From positions 7,372,001-7,436,000 of the forward strand of contig NZ_CP109583.1 in the NCBI RefSeq assembly GCF_036250755.1: DNA of 64,000 bases, read 5' to 3'. This DNA comes from Streptomyces uncialis (lineage in GTDB: Bacteria > Actinomycetota > Actinomycetes > Streptomycetales > Streptomycetaceae). The translations under genes were made by a program, and so were the position numbers. Below are positions 8,439-16,487 of the stretch, piece after piece. Each line of letters begins with the position of its first letter. Within the stretch, counting starts at the first letter, position 1. The notes beneath the pieces were generated by a model. The model was not told the origin of the DNA and searched no databases. It saw only the letters and a program-made list of their open reading frames with translations.

Positions 8439-9689
8439 TCAGGTTCCCGACCCGGGCCGACCTGTTCCACCGGCACCCGCCCCACCGCCACCCGTACCCG
8501 TACCGCCTGTACCGCCCGTACCGCCCGTACGGGCACCCATGCCCGTACCGGCACCCGTACTCGTACCGCTCGTACTGCCACCCGTACTGGCACCCCCACC
8601 CGTACCGCCGCCCCCACCCGCCCCCGAATCCGGGGTGCCCGCGCCCGTACCCCCACCCGAATCCGGGGAACCCGCCCCCGGCGTAGCCCCCGCCGCCCCC
8701 GGCTTCCGCCGCACCGCCGTCAGCATCGTCAGGCCCGAGCCCGCCACCGCCCACGCGGACAGTACGAGCAGGGGGCCGGTGACCGCGTTGCCGTGGAAAT
8801 AGGCGATCGAGCGGGCCACCCAGGTACCGGCGCCCGGTGGCAGGGCGGGGCCGATGGCCTTCCAGAACGGGGGCAGCATCGGCGACGGGAACGCGCCGCC
8901 CGCGCTGGGGTTGCCCGCGATCACCACGATCAGGATCGCGAGCCCGATACCCACGATGCCGGTGAGGCCCTGGAGGGCGAGGGTCGCGGCGCCGACCGCG
9001 AAGGTCACCAGCGCGCCCAGTCCCCACAGCGCGAACACACTGCCGGGCAGCGCCCCGAGGATCGGCCCGATGATCACCGCCCCGCCGATCCCCCCGGCGA
9101 GCGAGGCGAGGGCGAGGGCGCCCAGCCGGATCACCGCGCGCTGCGCGTTCGCGGGGCGCGCGCCCGCGCTGATCGCCAGGATCGACGCGCACAGATAGCC
9201 GCCGACGCACCAGCCGACGACCAGATAGAAGGACGACAGTCCTTCGAAGTCCTCCGGTGACGCGGGCGCCACGTCCTCCGTCCGGACCTCCCGGTCCTGC
9301 GGCGCCAGGGCCTCCGTGACCAGCTTGACCAGCGACGCGGACAGTGCGGCGCCACCGCCCGACGCCACCAGCAGGGTGTCCGTCCGCCCCGCCGGATCGA
9401 CCACCAGGGCGCCGTCGATCTCCCGCTCCATGATCTGCGCGCGGGCCTGCCCGGCGTCCCGCACCGTACGGGTGTCCAGCGGATCGCCGGGCAGCGCGTC
9501 GAGCCGCGCCATGGTCCGCTCGGCCGCCCCCGCGGGCGCGGCCACCCCGAAGGCGACGTCCGTCGGCTTCGGGTGGTGCAGGGCCCCCACGTAGGAGGCG
9601 ATGAAGAGCAGTTGCAGGGCGACCACCCCGATCACCAGCAGAGCCGCTCGCGGGGTCACCGCACTCTTCAGTTCGTCGACGAAGCGCAT
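8439..9689 (-). CDS. Membrane protein, ABC-2 / YhgE-Pip-like, with Gly/Thr-rich tail
   Basis: This 416-residue protein starts MRFVDELKSAVTPRAALLVI with a first membrane segment at about residues 15-35, then a ~150-residue extracytoplasmic domain (VAFGVAAPAGAAERTMARLD...), then roughly five to six hydrophobic segments (LYLVVGWCVGGYLCAS region onward) - the layout of ABC-2 permease-like 'DUF3533/YhgE-Pip' proteins, which are thought to take part in export. The last ~95 residues are almost only Gly, Ala, Thr and Ser in short repeats (GTGGTGGTGTGGGGAGAGG), encoded by GTACCG-like DNA repeats. ATG 9689 is chosen; longer in-frame starts would overlap the divergent dnaE2 promoter. Function of the family is inferred and weak. 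Confidence 0.7.
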   Translation of the reverse strand: MRFVDELKSAVTPRAALLVIGVVALQLLFIASYVGALHHPKPTDVAFGVAAPAGAAERTMARLDALPGDPLDTRTVRDAGQARAQIMEREIDGALVVDPAGRTDTLLVASGGGAALSASLVKLVTEALAPQDREVRTEDVAPASPEDFEGLSSFYLVVGWCVGGYLCASILAISAGARPANAQRAVIRLGALALASLAGGIGGAVIIGPILGALPGSVFALWGLGALVTFAVGAATLALQGLTGIVGIGLAILIVVIAGNPSAGGAFPSPMLPPFWKAIGPALPPGAGTWVARSIAYFHGNAVTGPLLVLSAWAVAGSGLTMLTAVRRKPGAAGATPGAGSPDSGGGTGAGTPDSGAGGGGGTGGGASTGGSTSGTSTGAGTGMGARTGGTGGTGGTGTGGGGAGAGGTGRPGSGT

Positions 9690-9834
9690 GCCCTCACCGT
9701 CCGGCCGGGCCGCCCCTCCCGCAGTCGGGGCACGGCCGAATGGCGCAGCCCCGTACCGCCGCGGCTCCCCCGTACCGCTGCGGAGCGGTCCCGTACGGGC
9801 CTCTCGCGGGCCTCGGCCCACCCCCTGATCGATA

Positions 9835-9850
9835 TCGTACGTGCGTTCGA
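9835..9850 (+). promoter_or_regulatory. Probable LexA (SOS) box of the dnaE2 operon
   Basis: TCGTACGTGCGTTCGA differs at one base from the actinobacterial LexA consensus TCGAAC-N4-GTTCGA. It ends 78 bp before the dnaE2 start. A TCTATGGT segment about 8-15 bp downstream could be a -10 region, so bound LexA would overlap the promoter. Confidence 0.72.
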
Positions 9851-9928
9851 AAAGTGGTCTATGGTGGAAGACGGGGGTCGTTGCCGGAGCGGAAACGGAA
9901 CAGGAACAGGAACTTTCAGGAGGTGCGT

Positions 9929-12900
9929 GTGCCAGGGTTCACGCATCTGCACACCGCCTCCGGCTTCTCCCAGCGTTACGGCGCCTCCCACCCGGAGCGG
10001 CTCGCCGAACGCGCCGCTGAGCGGGGCATGGACGCCCTCGCCCTCACCGACCGGGACACCCTGGCGGGCAGCGTCCGGTTCGCCAAGGCGTGCGAGAAGG
10101 CCGGGATACGTCCGCTGTTCGGCACGGAGCTCGCGGTAGCGGAACAGGAAGCGGAATCCCCGCGCCGGGCGACGGCCGGCCCCAGGTCCGCACCGCGCGG
10201 CGACCGCACGACACCATCCGGCCGCACCGCGCCCGCCGACGCCCGCGCCGCGTCACCCGGCGACCGCACCGCACCACCGAGCACCGCGTACCCCCCAGGC
10301 GCACGGACCGCGCGGGCCACCCGCGACGCGTCCCCCCATACCTCCCACGCCCCCCATACCTCCGACCCCGCCCGCCGGACCCCGGTCCACGGGGGTGCCT
10401 TCGTCGACGAGTCCGCGTCCCGTGTCACCTTCCTCGCCCGCGACGGCGCCACCGGCTGGGCGGAGCTGTGCCGGCTGGTCACCGCCGCGCACGCCACCGG
10501 GGGCGGCGGTCCGCTCCTCGACCGCGCCGCGCTCCCCGCCGACGGGGTGACCGTACTGCTCGGACCCGCCTCCGACGTGGGCCGCGCCCTCTCCGCCGGA
10601 CGTCCCGACCGTGCCGCCCGGCTGCTCACGTCCTGGCGGGAGCTGTACGGCGACGCCCTCCGGCTGGAGGCCGTCTGGCACGGCCGCGAGGGCACCGGAC
10701 CCGGCTCGCTGCGGCTGGCCGCCCGGACCGTCGGCCTCGCGGCCGAGCAGCGGGTGCGTCCGGTGCTCAGCAACGCCGTCCGGTACGCGGACCCGGGCAT
10801 GGGCCCCCTCGCGGACGTCCTGGACGCGTCCCGCCGGCTGGTGCCCGTCGGCGCGCTGGGCGGGCCGGACAGCGGTGAGCGCTGGCTCAAGGACGAGGGC
10901 GCCATGCTGGCCGCCGCCGAGCGCGTCGTGGAGGCCGCGGGGTTCCGCCGCGACACCGCGTACCGGCTGCTGGAACAGACCCGGGCGACCGCCGCCGAGT
11001 GCCGGGTGGACCCCGGGGACGACCTCGGGATGCGGTCGGTCCACTTCCCCGAACCGGGGATCGTCGGCGCCGGACGCCGTACCGCGCAGCGGGTGCTCGC
11101 CTCCCGGGCCGCGGCGGGCATGGTCCTGCGCGGTTACGACCGGGGGCCGGGCGCGCGCGCCTACTGGGAGCGGGTGCACCACGAGCTGGACATCATCGCC
11201 CACCACGGTTTCGCCTCGTACTTCCTGACCGTCGCCCGGGTCGTCGACGATGTGCGCGCCCTGGGGATACGGGTCGCCGCGCGGGGTTCCGGCGCGGGCT
11301 CGCTCGTCAACCATCTGCTGGGCATCGCGCACGCCGACCCCGTCGAGCAGAACCTCCTGATGGAACGGTTCCTCTCCAAGCGGCGGTTCGTCCTGCCGGA
11401 CATCGACATCGATGTGGAGTCCGCCCGCCGTCTCGACGTCTACCGCGCGATCATCGGCCGCTTCGGCACCGAACGGGTCGCCACCGTCGCGATGCCCGAG
11501 ACGTACCGGGTCCGGCACGCCGTCCGTGACGTGGGCGCCGCGCTGTCCATGGACCCCGCCGACATCGACCGGATCGCGAAGTCCTTCCCGCACATCCGGG
11601 CCCGGGACGCCCGCGCCGCCCTGGACGAACTGCCGGAGCTGCGGGAACTCGCCCGGGAGCAGCGCGAGCGGTACGAGCGCCACGAACGGCCGGGGCCGAC
11701 CGGCGGGCAGGCCGGTGGACAGAACGGCGGACCGGGGAAGTACGGCAGGTTCTGGGACCTGGTCGAGGGGCTGGACGCGCTGCCGCGCGGGATCGCCATG
11801 CACCCGTGCGGGGTGCTCCTCTCGGACGCCTCCCTGCTCGCCCGGACCCCGGTGGTGCCGACCAGCGGCGAGGGCTTCCCCATGTCCCAGTTCGACAAGG
11901 ACGACGTGGAGGACATGGGGCTGCTCAAACTCGATGTGCTCGGGGTGCGGATGCAGTCGGCGATGGCGCACGCCGTCGGGGAGATCGAGCGGGCGAGCGG
12001 TGTCCAGGTCGATCTGGACGACCCCGGGCAGGTGCGGCCCGGTGACCCGGCGACCTATGAGCTGATCCGCAGCACCGAGACGCTCGGCTGCTTCCAGATC
12101 GAGTCGCCGGGCCAGCGCGACCTCGTGGGGCGGCTCCAGCCCGCGACCTTCCACGATCTCGTGGTCGACATCTCGCTGTTCCGGCCCGGCCCGGTCGCCG
12201 CCGACATGGTCCGGCCCTTCATCGAGGCCAGGCACGGCCGCGCACCCGTCCGCTATCCGCACCCCGATCTGGAGGGACCGCTGAAGGAGACCTACGGTGT
12301 CGTCGTCTTCCATGAGCAGATCATCGACATCGTGGACATCATGACCGGCTGCGGACGCGGCGAGGCCGACCGGGCGCGCCGGGGGCTGTCGGACCCGGAG
12401 TCGCAGGGCCGTATCCGCTTCTGGTTCGCGCAGCGCGCGGCGGAACGCGGCTACAGCACCGAGGTGATCACCCGCACCTGGGAGATCGTCGAGGCGTTCG
12501 GGTCGTACGGCTTCTGCAAGGCGCACGCGGTCTCCTTCGCCGTCCCGACCTATCAGTCGGCCTGGCTGAAGGCCCATCACCCGGCCGCCTTCTACGCCGG
12601 GCTGCTCACCCATGACCCCGGGATGTACCCGAAACGGCTGCTGCTCGCGGACGCCCGGCGGCGCGGGGTGCCCGTACTCCCGCTGGACGTCAACAGGTCG
12701 GCGGTCGCCCACCGTATCGAACTGGTGTCCGGTTCGGGTGGGGGTGCGGACCGCGACGGCGGGCCGGAGCGCTGGGGGCTGCGGCTCGCGCTCGGCGATG
12801 TGCACGGCATCAGCGGGGCCGAGGCCGCGCGGATCGCGGACGGACAGCCGTACGCCTCGCTCCTCGACTTCTGGGAACGCGCCCGGCCCGGCGCGCCGCT

Positions 12901-13786
12901 GGCCCGGCGGCTCGCCCAGGTCGGCGCGCTCGACGCGTTCGGCGCCAACCGGCGGGACCTCCAGCTCCATCTCGCCGAGCTGCACCGGGGCGCCCGGGGC
13001 TCGTACGGGGCGCAGCTCCCGCTCGCGGGCGGGCGGCGGACGGCTCCGGCGGGACTGCCCGACCTGGACGACACGGAACGTCTCAGCGCCGAGCTGGGGG
13101 TGCTCTCCATGGACGCCTCCCGGCATCTGATGGACGATCACCGGGCCTTCCTGGACGAGCTGGGCGTGCGTTCCGCGCGTCGGCTGCGCACCGCGCGGCA
13201 CGGTGAGACGGTGCTGGTCGCGGGCGCCAAGGTGGCCACCCAGACCCCGCCGATCCGCTCCGGCAAGCGGGTCGTCTTCACCACCCTGGACGACGGTACG
13301 GGCCTGGTGGACCTGGCCTTCTTCGACGACTCCCACGAGCGTTGCGCGCACACCGTCTTCCACTCCTGGCTGCTCCTGGTCCGGGGCACGGTCCAGCGCC
13401 GGGGCCCGCGCAGCCTCAGCGTGGTCGGCTCGGCCGCCTGGAACCTCGCGGAGCTGACGGAGGTACGGGACGCGGGCGGCCTCGACGCGGTGGCCCGCCG
13501 GCTGGCCGTGGACCCCGACGGCCGGGGCCCGGGACGGCCGGGCACCCCGGTCGCGACCGCCACGACCGCGACCGCCGTGTCCGGAACCGGTACCGAGGGC
13601 CCTGGCGCGGAGGGACCCGGTACGGAGGGTGCCGGGGACGGGACGGGCGACCGTCGTATACGGATGTCCACCGGGTACGAGATGCACGCCTGGGCCGATC
13701 TGCGCCCGGCGGGCGAGGACCCGTCGAAGGCACCGCGCGGCCCCGTCCGGAAGCTGTGGCACCAGAGCCAGGGGAGCGCGGGATGA
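9929..13786 (+). CDS. dnaE2: Error-prone DNA polymerase III alpha subunit DnaE2
   Basis: The 1285-residue protein is a C-family polymerase of the DnaE2/ImuC type used in translesion synthesis and damage-induced mutagenesis. Domains in order: PHP domain (FTHLHTASGFSQRYGA at the start), palm with the catalytic pattern LPDIDID (Asp491, Asp493), fingers (VVFHEQIIDIVDIMTGCGRG, YGFCKAHAVSFAVPTYQSAW), helix-hairpin-helix region, and a C-terminal OB fold (GKRVVFTTLDDGTGLVDLAF). An ~85-residue Pro/Arg/Thr-rich insertion occupies residues ~71-155 within the PHP domain. GTG 9929 follows CAGGAGG by 5 nt; GTG 9923 is an alternative. The stop overlaps the next ATG, coupling it to the imuB-like gene, and an SOS box lies upstream. 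Confidence 0.95.
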   Translation: MPGFTHLHTASGFSQRYGASHPERLAERAAERGMDALALTDRDTLAGSVRFAKACEKAGIRPLFGTELAVAEQEAESPRRATAGPRSAPRGDRTTPSGRTAPADARAASPGDRTAPPSTAYPPGARTARATRDASPHTSHAPHTSDPARRTPVHGGAFVDESASRVTFLARDGATGWAELCRLVTAAHATGGGGPLLDRAALPADGVTVLLGPASDVGRALSAGRPDRAARLLTSWRELYGDALRLEAVWHGREGTGPGSLRLAARTVGLAAEQRVRPVLSNAVRYADPGMGPLADVLDASRRLVPVGALGGPDSGERWLKDEGAMLAAAERVVEAAGFRRDTAYRLLEQTRATAAECRVDPGDDLGMRSVHFPEPGIVGAGRRTAQRVLASRAAAGMVLRGYDRGPGARAYWERVHHELDIIAHHGFASYFLTVARVVDDVRALGIRVAARGSGAGSLVNHLLGIAHADPVEQNLLMERFLSKRRFVLPDIDIDVESARRLDVYRAIIGRFGTERVATVAMPETYRVRHAVRDVGAALSMDPADIDRIAKSFPHIRARDARAALDELPELRELAREQRERYERHERPGPTGGQAGGQNGGPGKYGRFWDLVEGLDALPRGIAMHPCGVLLSDASLLARTPVVPTSGEGFPMSQFDKDDVEDMGLLKLDVLGVRMQSAMAHAVGEIERASGVQVDLDDPGQVRPGDPATYELIRSTETLGCFQIESPGQRDLVGRLQPATFHDLVVDISLFRPGPVAADMVRPFIEARHGRAPVRYPHPDLEGPLKETYGVVVFHEQIIDIVDIMTGCGRGEADRARRGLSDPESQGRIRFWFAQRAAERGYSTEVITRTWEIVEAFGSYGFCKAHAVSFAVPTYQSAWLKAHHPAAFYAGLLTHDPGMYPKRLLLADARRRGVPVLPLDVNRSAVAHRIELVSGSGGGADRDGGPERWGLRLALGDVHGISGAEAARIADGQPYASLLDFWERARPGAPLARRLAQVGALDAFGANRRDLQLHLAELHRGARGSYGAQLPLAGGRRTAPAGLPDLDDTERLSAELGVLSMDASRHLMDDHRAFLDELGVRSARRLRTARHGETVLVAGAKVATQTPPIRSGKRVVFTTLDDGTGLVDLAFFDDSHERCAHTVFHSWLLLVRGTVQRRGPRSLSVVGSAAWNLAELTEVRDAGGLDAVARRLAVDPDGRGPGRPGTPVATATTATAVSGTGTEGPGAEGPGTEGAGDGTGDRRIRMSTGYEMHAWADLRPAGEDPSKAPRGPVRKLWHQSQGSAG

Positions 13787-14865
13787 CCGGTACGAACGTC
13801 CTGTACATACGCTTCCGGCTCCCCGAGCCGGACATCACGGGCACGGGCACGAGACCGGGTGCGGGCACGGAGACGCGCGCGGGCGCGGGTGGTCCGGGGA
13901 CCGCGCTGCCGCCGCTGCTCGCGCTGCTCGGCACGGTCAGCCCCGTCGTCCAGGCGGTCCCGCCCGACGCCGCGTACGTGGACCTGCGGGGCGCCGAACG
14001 GTACTTCGGACGGGACGCCGCCGGGCTCGCCTCGCTGATCCGGGTCCGGGCGCTGGCCCTGTACGGGGTGGAGTGCGCGATCGGCGCCGGACCCGGCCCG
14101 ATGCTCGCGCGGATGGCCGCCCGCGCCGCCGGTCCGGGGGCCACCCTCACGGTCCCCGGGGAACCGGACGCCGTACGCGGGTTCCTGGCCGGACGGCCGG
14201 TCGGCGAGCTGCCCGGCGCGGGCGCGGCGGCTGTCCGCACCCTGCGCTCCTACGGCCTGGACACCGTCGACCGGGTCGCCGCCGCCCCGCTGTCCACCCT
14301 GCAACGGCTCGTCGGCGCACGCGCCGGGCGCGAACTGCGCGAACGCGCCCGGGGGACCGACCGCACCCGGGTCGTCCCGGACGCCGTGGCCCGGTCGATC
14401 GCCGCCGACCGCTCCTTCGACCGCGACGAGCTCGACCCCTTCCGGCACCGGCGGGCCCTGCTCTCCCTCGCCGGGGAACTCGGCGCCCGGCTGCGCGCCG
14501 AGCAGCTGGTGTGCCGCTCGCTGACCCTCACCCTCCGGTACGCGCGGCGGCCGGACCGGGCGGGCCCGCTGGACCCGGTACGGCGGCCCGGGACCGCGCG
14601 CACCCGCACGCTCGCGGAACCGACCGCGCACTCCGCCGCGCTCACCGACGCCGTGTACCGGATGTACGGGGCGCTGGGCCTCCAGCGGGCCAGGGTCCGG
14701 GGGATGACACTGCGGGCCGAGGGGCTGATCCCGCGGGAGCGGGCGTCCCGTCAGCTCACCTTCGACCCGGTGGACGAGAAGGCCCGCCGGCTGGAGGAGG
14801 CCGCGGACCGGGCCCGGGCCCGGTTCGGCCCGCACGCGGTCCTGCCGGGCACCCTCGCCGCGTGA
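13783..14865 (+). CDS. Y-family DNA polymerase-like accessory protein (ImuB type, probably non-catalytic)
   Basis: The 360-residue protein has the Y-family little-finger and palm outline: PPDAAYVDLRGAERYFG corresponds to the SIDEAYLD region, IGAGPGPMLARMAARAAGPG to the GIA.NK.LAK.A segment, and ELPGAGAAAVRTLRSYGLDT to the thumb HhH. The first acidic motif (normally VDMDAFFA) is replaced by VLYIRFRLPEPD and the DE pair reads D62-A63, so two of three metal ligands are missing, as in mycobacterial ImuB. The C terminus lists a QLTFDP motif (residues ~320-325), resembling a beta-clamp-binding motif. ATGA overlap with dnaE2 implies a shared transcript and complex; no imuA-like gene is present. Called ImuB-like by family resemblance, not by search. 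Confidence 0.82.
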   Translation: MTGTNVLYIRFRLPEPDITGTGTRPGAGTETRAGAGGPGTALPPLLALLGTVSPVVQAVPPDAAYVDLRGAERYFGRDAAGLASLIRVRALALYGVECAIGAGPGPMLARMAARAAGPGATLTVPGEPDAVRGFLAGRPVGELPGAGAAAVRTLRSYGLDTVDRVAAAPLSTLQRLVGARAGRELRERARGTDRTRVVPDAVARSIAADRSFDRDELDPFRHRRALLSLAGELGARLRAEQLVCRSLTLTLRYARRPDRAGPLDPVRRPGTARTRTLAEPTAHSAALTDAVYRMYGALGLQRARVRGMTLRAEGLIPRERASRQLTFDPVDEKARRLEEAADRARARFGPHAVLPGTLAA

Positions 14866-14923
14866 CCCGCCACCGGGGGACGTACCCCCGTACCCCGTAC
14901 CCCCGGACCCCCGGACATACGAA

Positions 14924-14963
14924 CGGAGGTGGCGCACGCCGCGTCCGGCGTGCGCCACCTCCG
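14924..14963. terminator. 18-bp perfect hairpin after imuB-like
   Basis: Arms 14924-14941 and 14946-14963 (starting CGGAGGTGGCGCACGCC) pair perfectly around a 4-nt CGTC loop. It lies between convergent transcription units and can serve both. Confidence 0.9.
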
Positions 14964-14987
14964 TGGTGCGGGGTCGTCGTCGTCATT

Positions 14988-15031
14988 CACCTTCCGGGGG
15001 CGGGCGGGTCGCCCCGCCGCCCCGGAAGGTG
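14988..15031. terminator. Second hairpin in the convergent gap
   Basis: CACCTTCCGGGG (14988-14999) pairs with CCCCGGAAGGTG (15020-15031); the loop is GC-rich and may fold further. Probably a terminator for the leftward LPMO gene. Confidence 0.7.
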
Positions 15032-15035
15032 GTTC

Positions 15036-15065
15036 CGGGTGGCCGCTCGTTTCAGCGGCCACCCG
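15036..15065. terminator. Third hairpin in the convergent gap
   Basis: A perfect 12-bp stem CGGGTGGCCGCT / AGCGGCCACCCG with a 6-nt CGTTTC loop, 54 bp from the LPMO stop codon. Most likely the primary terminator for the LPMO transcript. Confidence 0.75.
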
Positions 15066-15118
15066 ACCCGGTAGCCATCCCAACCCCGGAGGTGGCCACC
15101 CGGCGCCGCGGTCGTCCC

Positions 15119-16138
15119 TCAGCGACCGCTGCGACCGCCGCCCGTCGCCGCACGGCGGCGGGCGGAGGCGAAGAGACCCGCGGCACCCAGCGCCAGCACC
15201 GCCGCACCGCCGACGGCGATGTACGGGGTGGTGCTGGTGCCACCGGTCTCGGCCAGGTTCTCGGTGGTGCCGCCCTGCGCCCTGGCGCCGGCGTCCGCCT
15301 TGACGGCGGTGCCCTGGGCGCCGCCGTTCTCCACGGCCGTCACCGAGCCGGGACCGTCCGTCGCCGAGGCGTTCTGCGGACCGTCCTTGATCGTGGAGCT
15401 GAGGTCGCCGTGGCCGTCGTGCTCCACGGTGGAGTTGTCGCGCTCCTTCTCGATCAGCTTGTTGCTGGGCGCGGAGGCGACGGGCGCGGCGGCGCCGCCA
15501 CCGGCGTTGCCGAACACGACGTCCGAGCAGGTGTAGAACGCCTCGGGGGAGTCGGACCGCTGGTAGACCGAGTAGACCAGGTGGCGGCCGGTCCGCTGCG
15601 GGACGGTGCCGTCGAAGATGAAGGAGCCGTTCGCCAGCCGCGGGTTGGTCACCTTCGCAAACGGCTGCGACTCCAGGTCCGACCACTTCAGGGCCTTGGT
15701 CGGGTCGTAGCCCACCTTGGTGATGTACAGCTCGATGCTGCCCTTGTGGGGCGCGGTGACCCGGTACTGGAACGTGTGCTGACCCGACTTGAGCTGCGAG
15801 GACGGCCAGTCGGTGCGGGGAGCGTCCAGGCCCGCGTACTTCGAGCGGTTGGCGCTGCACAGCTTGCCGTCGGGAATGATGTCCCGGTGGGCGCCCGCGG
15901 CGTTGGCGATGTTCACCTCGTTCCAGTCGTACAGCGGCTGGGTGCCGCTCGTGGCGACGAGGGCCTTGCAGGCGGCCGAGTCGGGGCTCTCGGGGCCCTC
16001 GGCGAAGCAGGCCGAGACCCGGCTGACCGGGTCGCTCATGGACCCGTGCGCCGCCGCCGGCGAGGCGGTCAGGACGGTGAGGGCGAGCGGGGCGACACCC
16101 AGTGCGGCGATCGCGGCTACCGTGCGGCGAGCGGTCAT
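15119..16138 (-). CDS. Secreted AA10 lytic polysaccharide monooxygenase with sortase signal
   Basis: The 339-residue protein is a copper-dependent LPMO for chitin or cellulose. The signal peptide ends ...SPAAA so the mature chain starts at His31 (HGSMSDPVSR), the N-terminal copper ligand; His84 (AAGAHRDIIPDG) is the second ligand of the histidine brace, and the AA10 segments LYDWNEVNI, GKLCSANRSKYAGLD and SPEAFYTCSDVVF are present. After the catalytic domain (about residues 31-225) comes a ~65-residue polar linker, then LAETG (residues 295-299), a hydrophobic segment and RRR: a class-E sortase (LAXTG) wall-anchoring signal. So the enzyme is probably attached to the cell surface rather than released, and no carbohydrate-binding module is present. 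GAGGAG precedes the ATG. Confidence 0.92.
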   Translation of the reverse strand: MTARRTVAAIAALGVAPLALTVLTASPAAAHGSMSDPVSRVSACFAEGPESPDSAACKALVATSGTQPLYDWNEVNIANAAGAHRDIIPDGKLCSANRSKYAGLDAPRTDWPSSQLKSGQHTFQYRVTAPHKGSIELYITKVGYDPTKALKWSDLESQPFAKVTNPRLANGSFIFDGTVPQRTGRHLVYSVYQRSDSPEAFYTCSDVVFGNAGGGAAAPVASAPSNKLIEKERDNSTVEHDGHGDLSSTIKDGPQNASATDGPGSVTAVENGGAQGTAVKADAGARAQGGTTENLAETGGTSTTPYIAVGGAAVLALGAAGLFASARRRAATGGGRSGR

Positions 16139-16487
16139 GGACGGACTCCTCAGTCTTGCTCAGCGGGGGGACCCGGGAGTCGTACGGGCGGTGTACGGGG
16201 CTCCCGGGCGACTCGAAAACTAGCTCGTCCAGACGTTCGATCCAGCCTTCCCGGCGCCCCGGAGGTGATCTTTATGGCGCTCTTAAGGGAGCCATCGGAC
16301 TCCCCTCAGCTCACGCCCCGATACGCCCGAATCCTCACACCCCGGCCCCGCCGGACCCGGCGCCCCGCCACCCCGGGACCCGGTGCCGCCGCGGCCCGCC
16401 AGGGCCCCCGTACCGGGCAGGCCCCGCCATCCCGGAGCCGTTCGCGCAGGTCAGAGGGGTGACGGAAGCGCCCCGACAGGGCCCGGA
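16139..16487. other. 349-bp intergenic region upstream of the LPMO gene
   Basis: This contains the LPMO promoter region (reading leftward) and the 3' side of the response regulator. An imperfect dyad ATGGC-N12-GCCAT at 16274-16295 lies ~136 bp before the LPMO start and may be an operator. I found no DasR-type site (TGGTCTAGACCA) and no gene. Confidence 0.45.

Noticed and set aside
8056..8802. Pro/Arg-rich open frame on the + strand after the second protease
   Set aside because: Repeat-driven composition, antisense to the membrane protein gene for half its length, no domain.
9853..9868. DasR-like half-site AGTGGTCTA upstream of dnaE2
   Set aside because: The second half of the DasR palindrome does not match; it overlaps the SOS-controlled promoter, which explains the region better.
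10253..13762. 1169-codon frame antisense to dnaE2
   Set aside because: Shadow of the real gene in the opposite strand; low-complexity translation.
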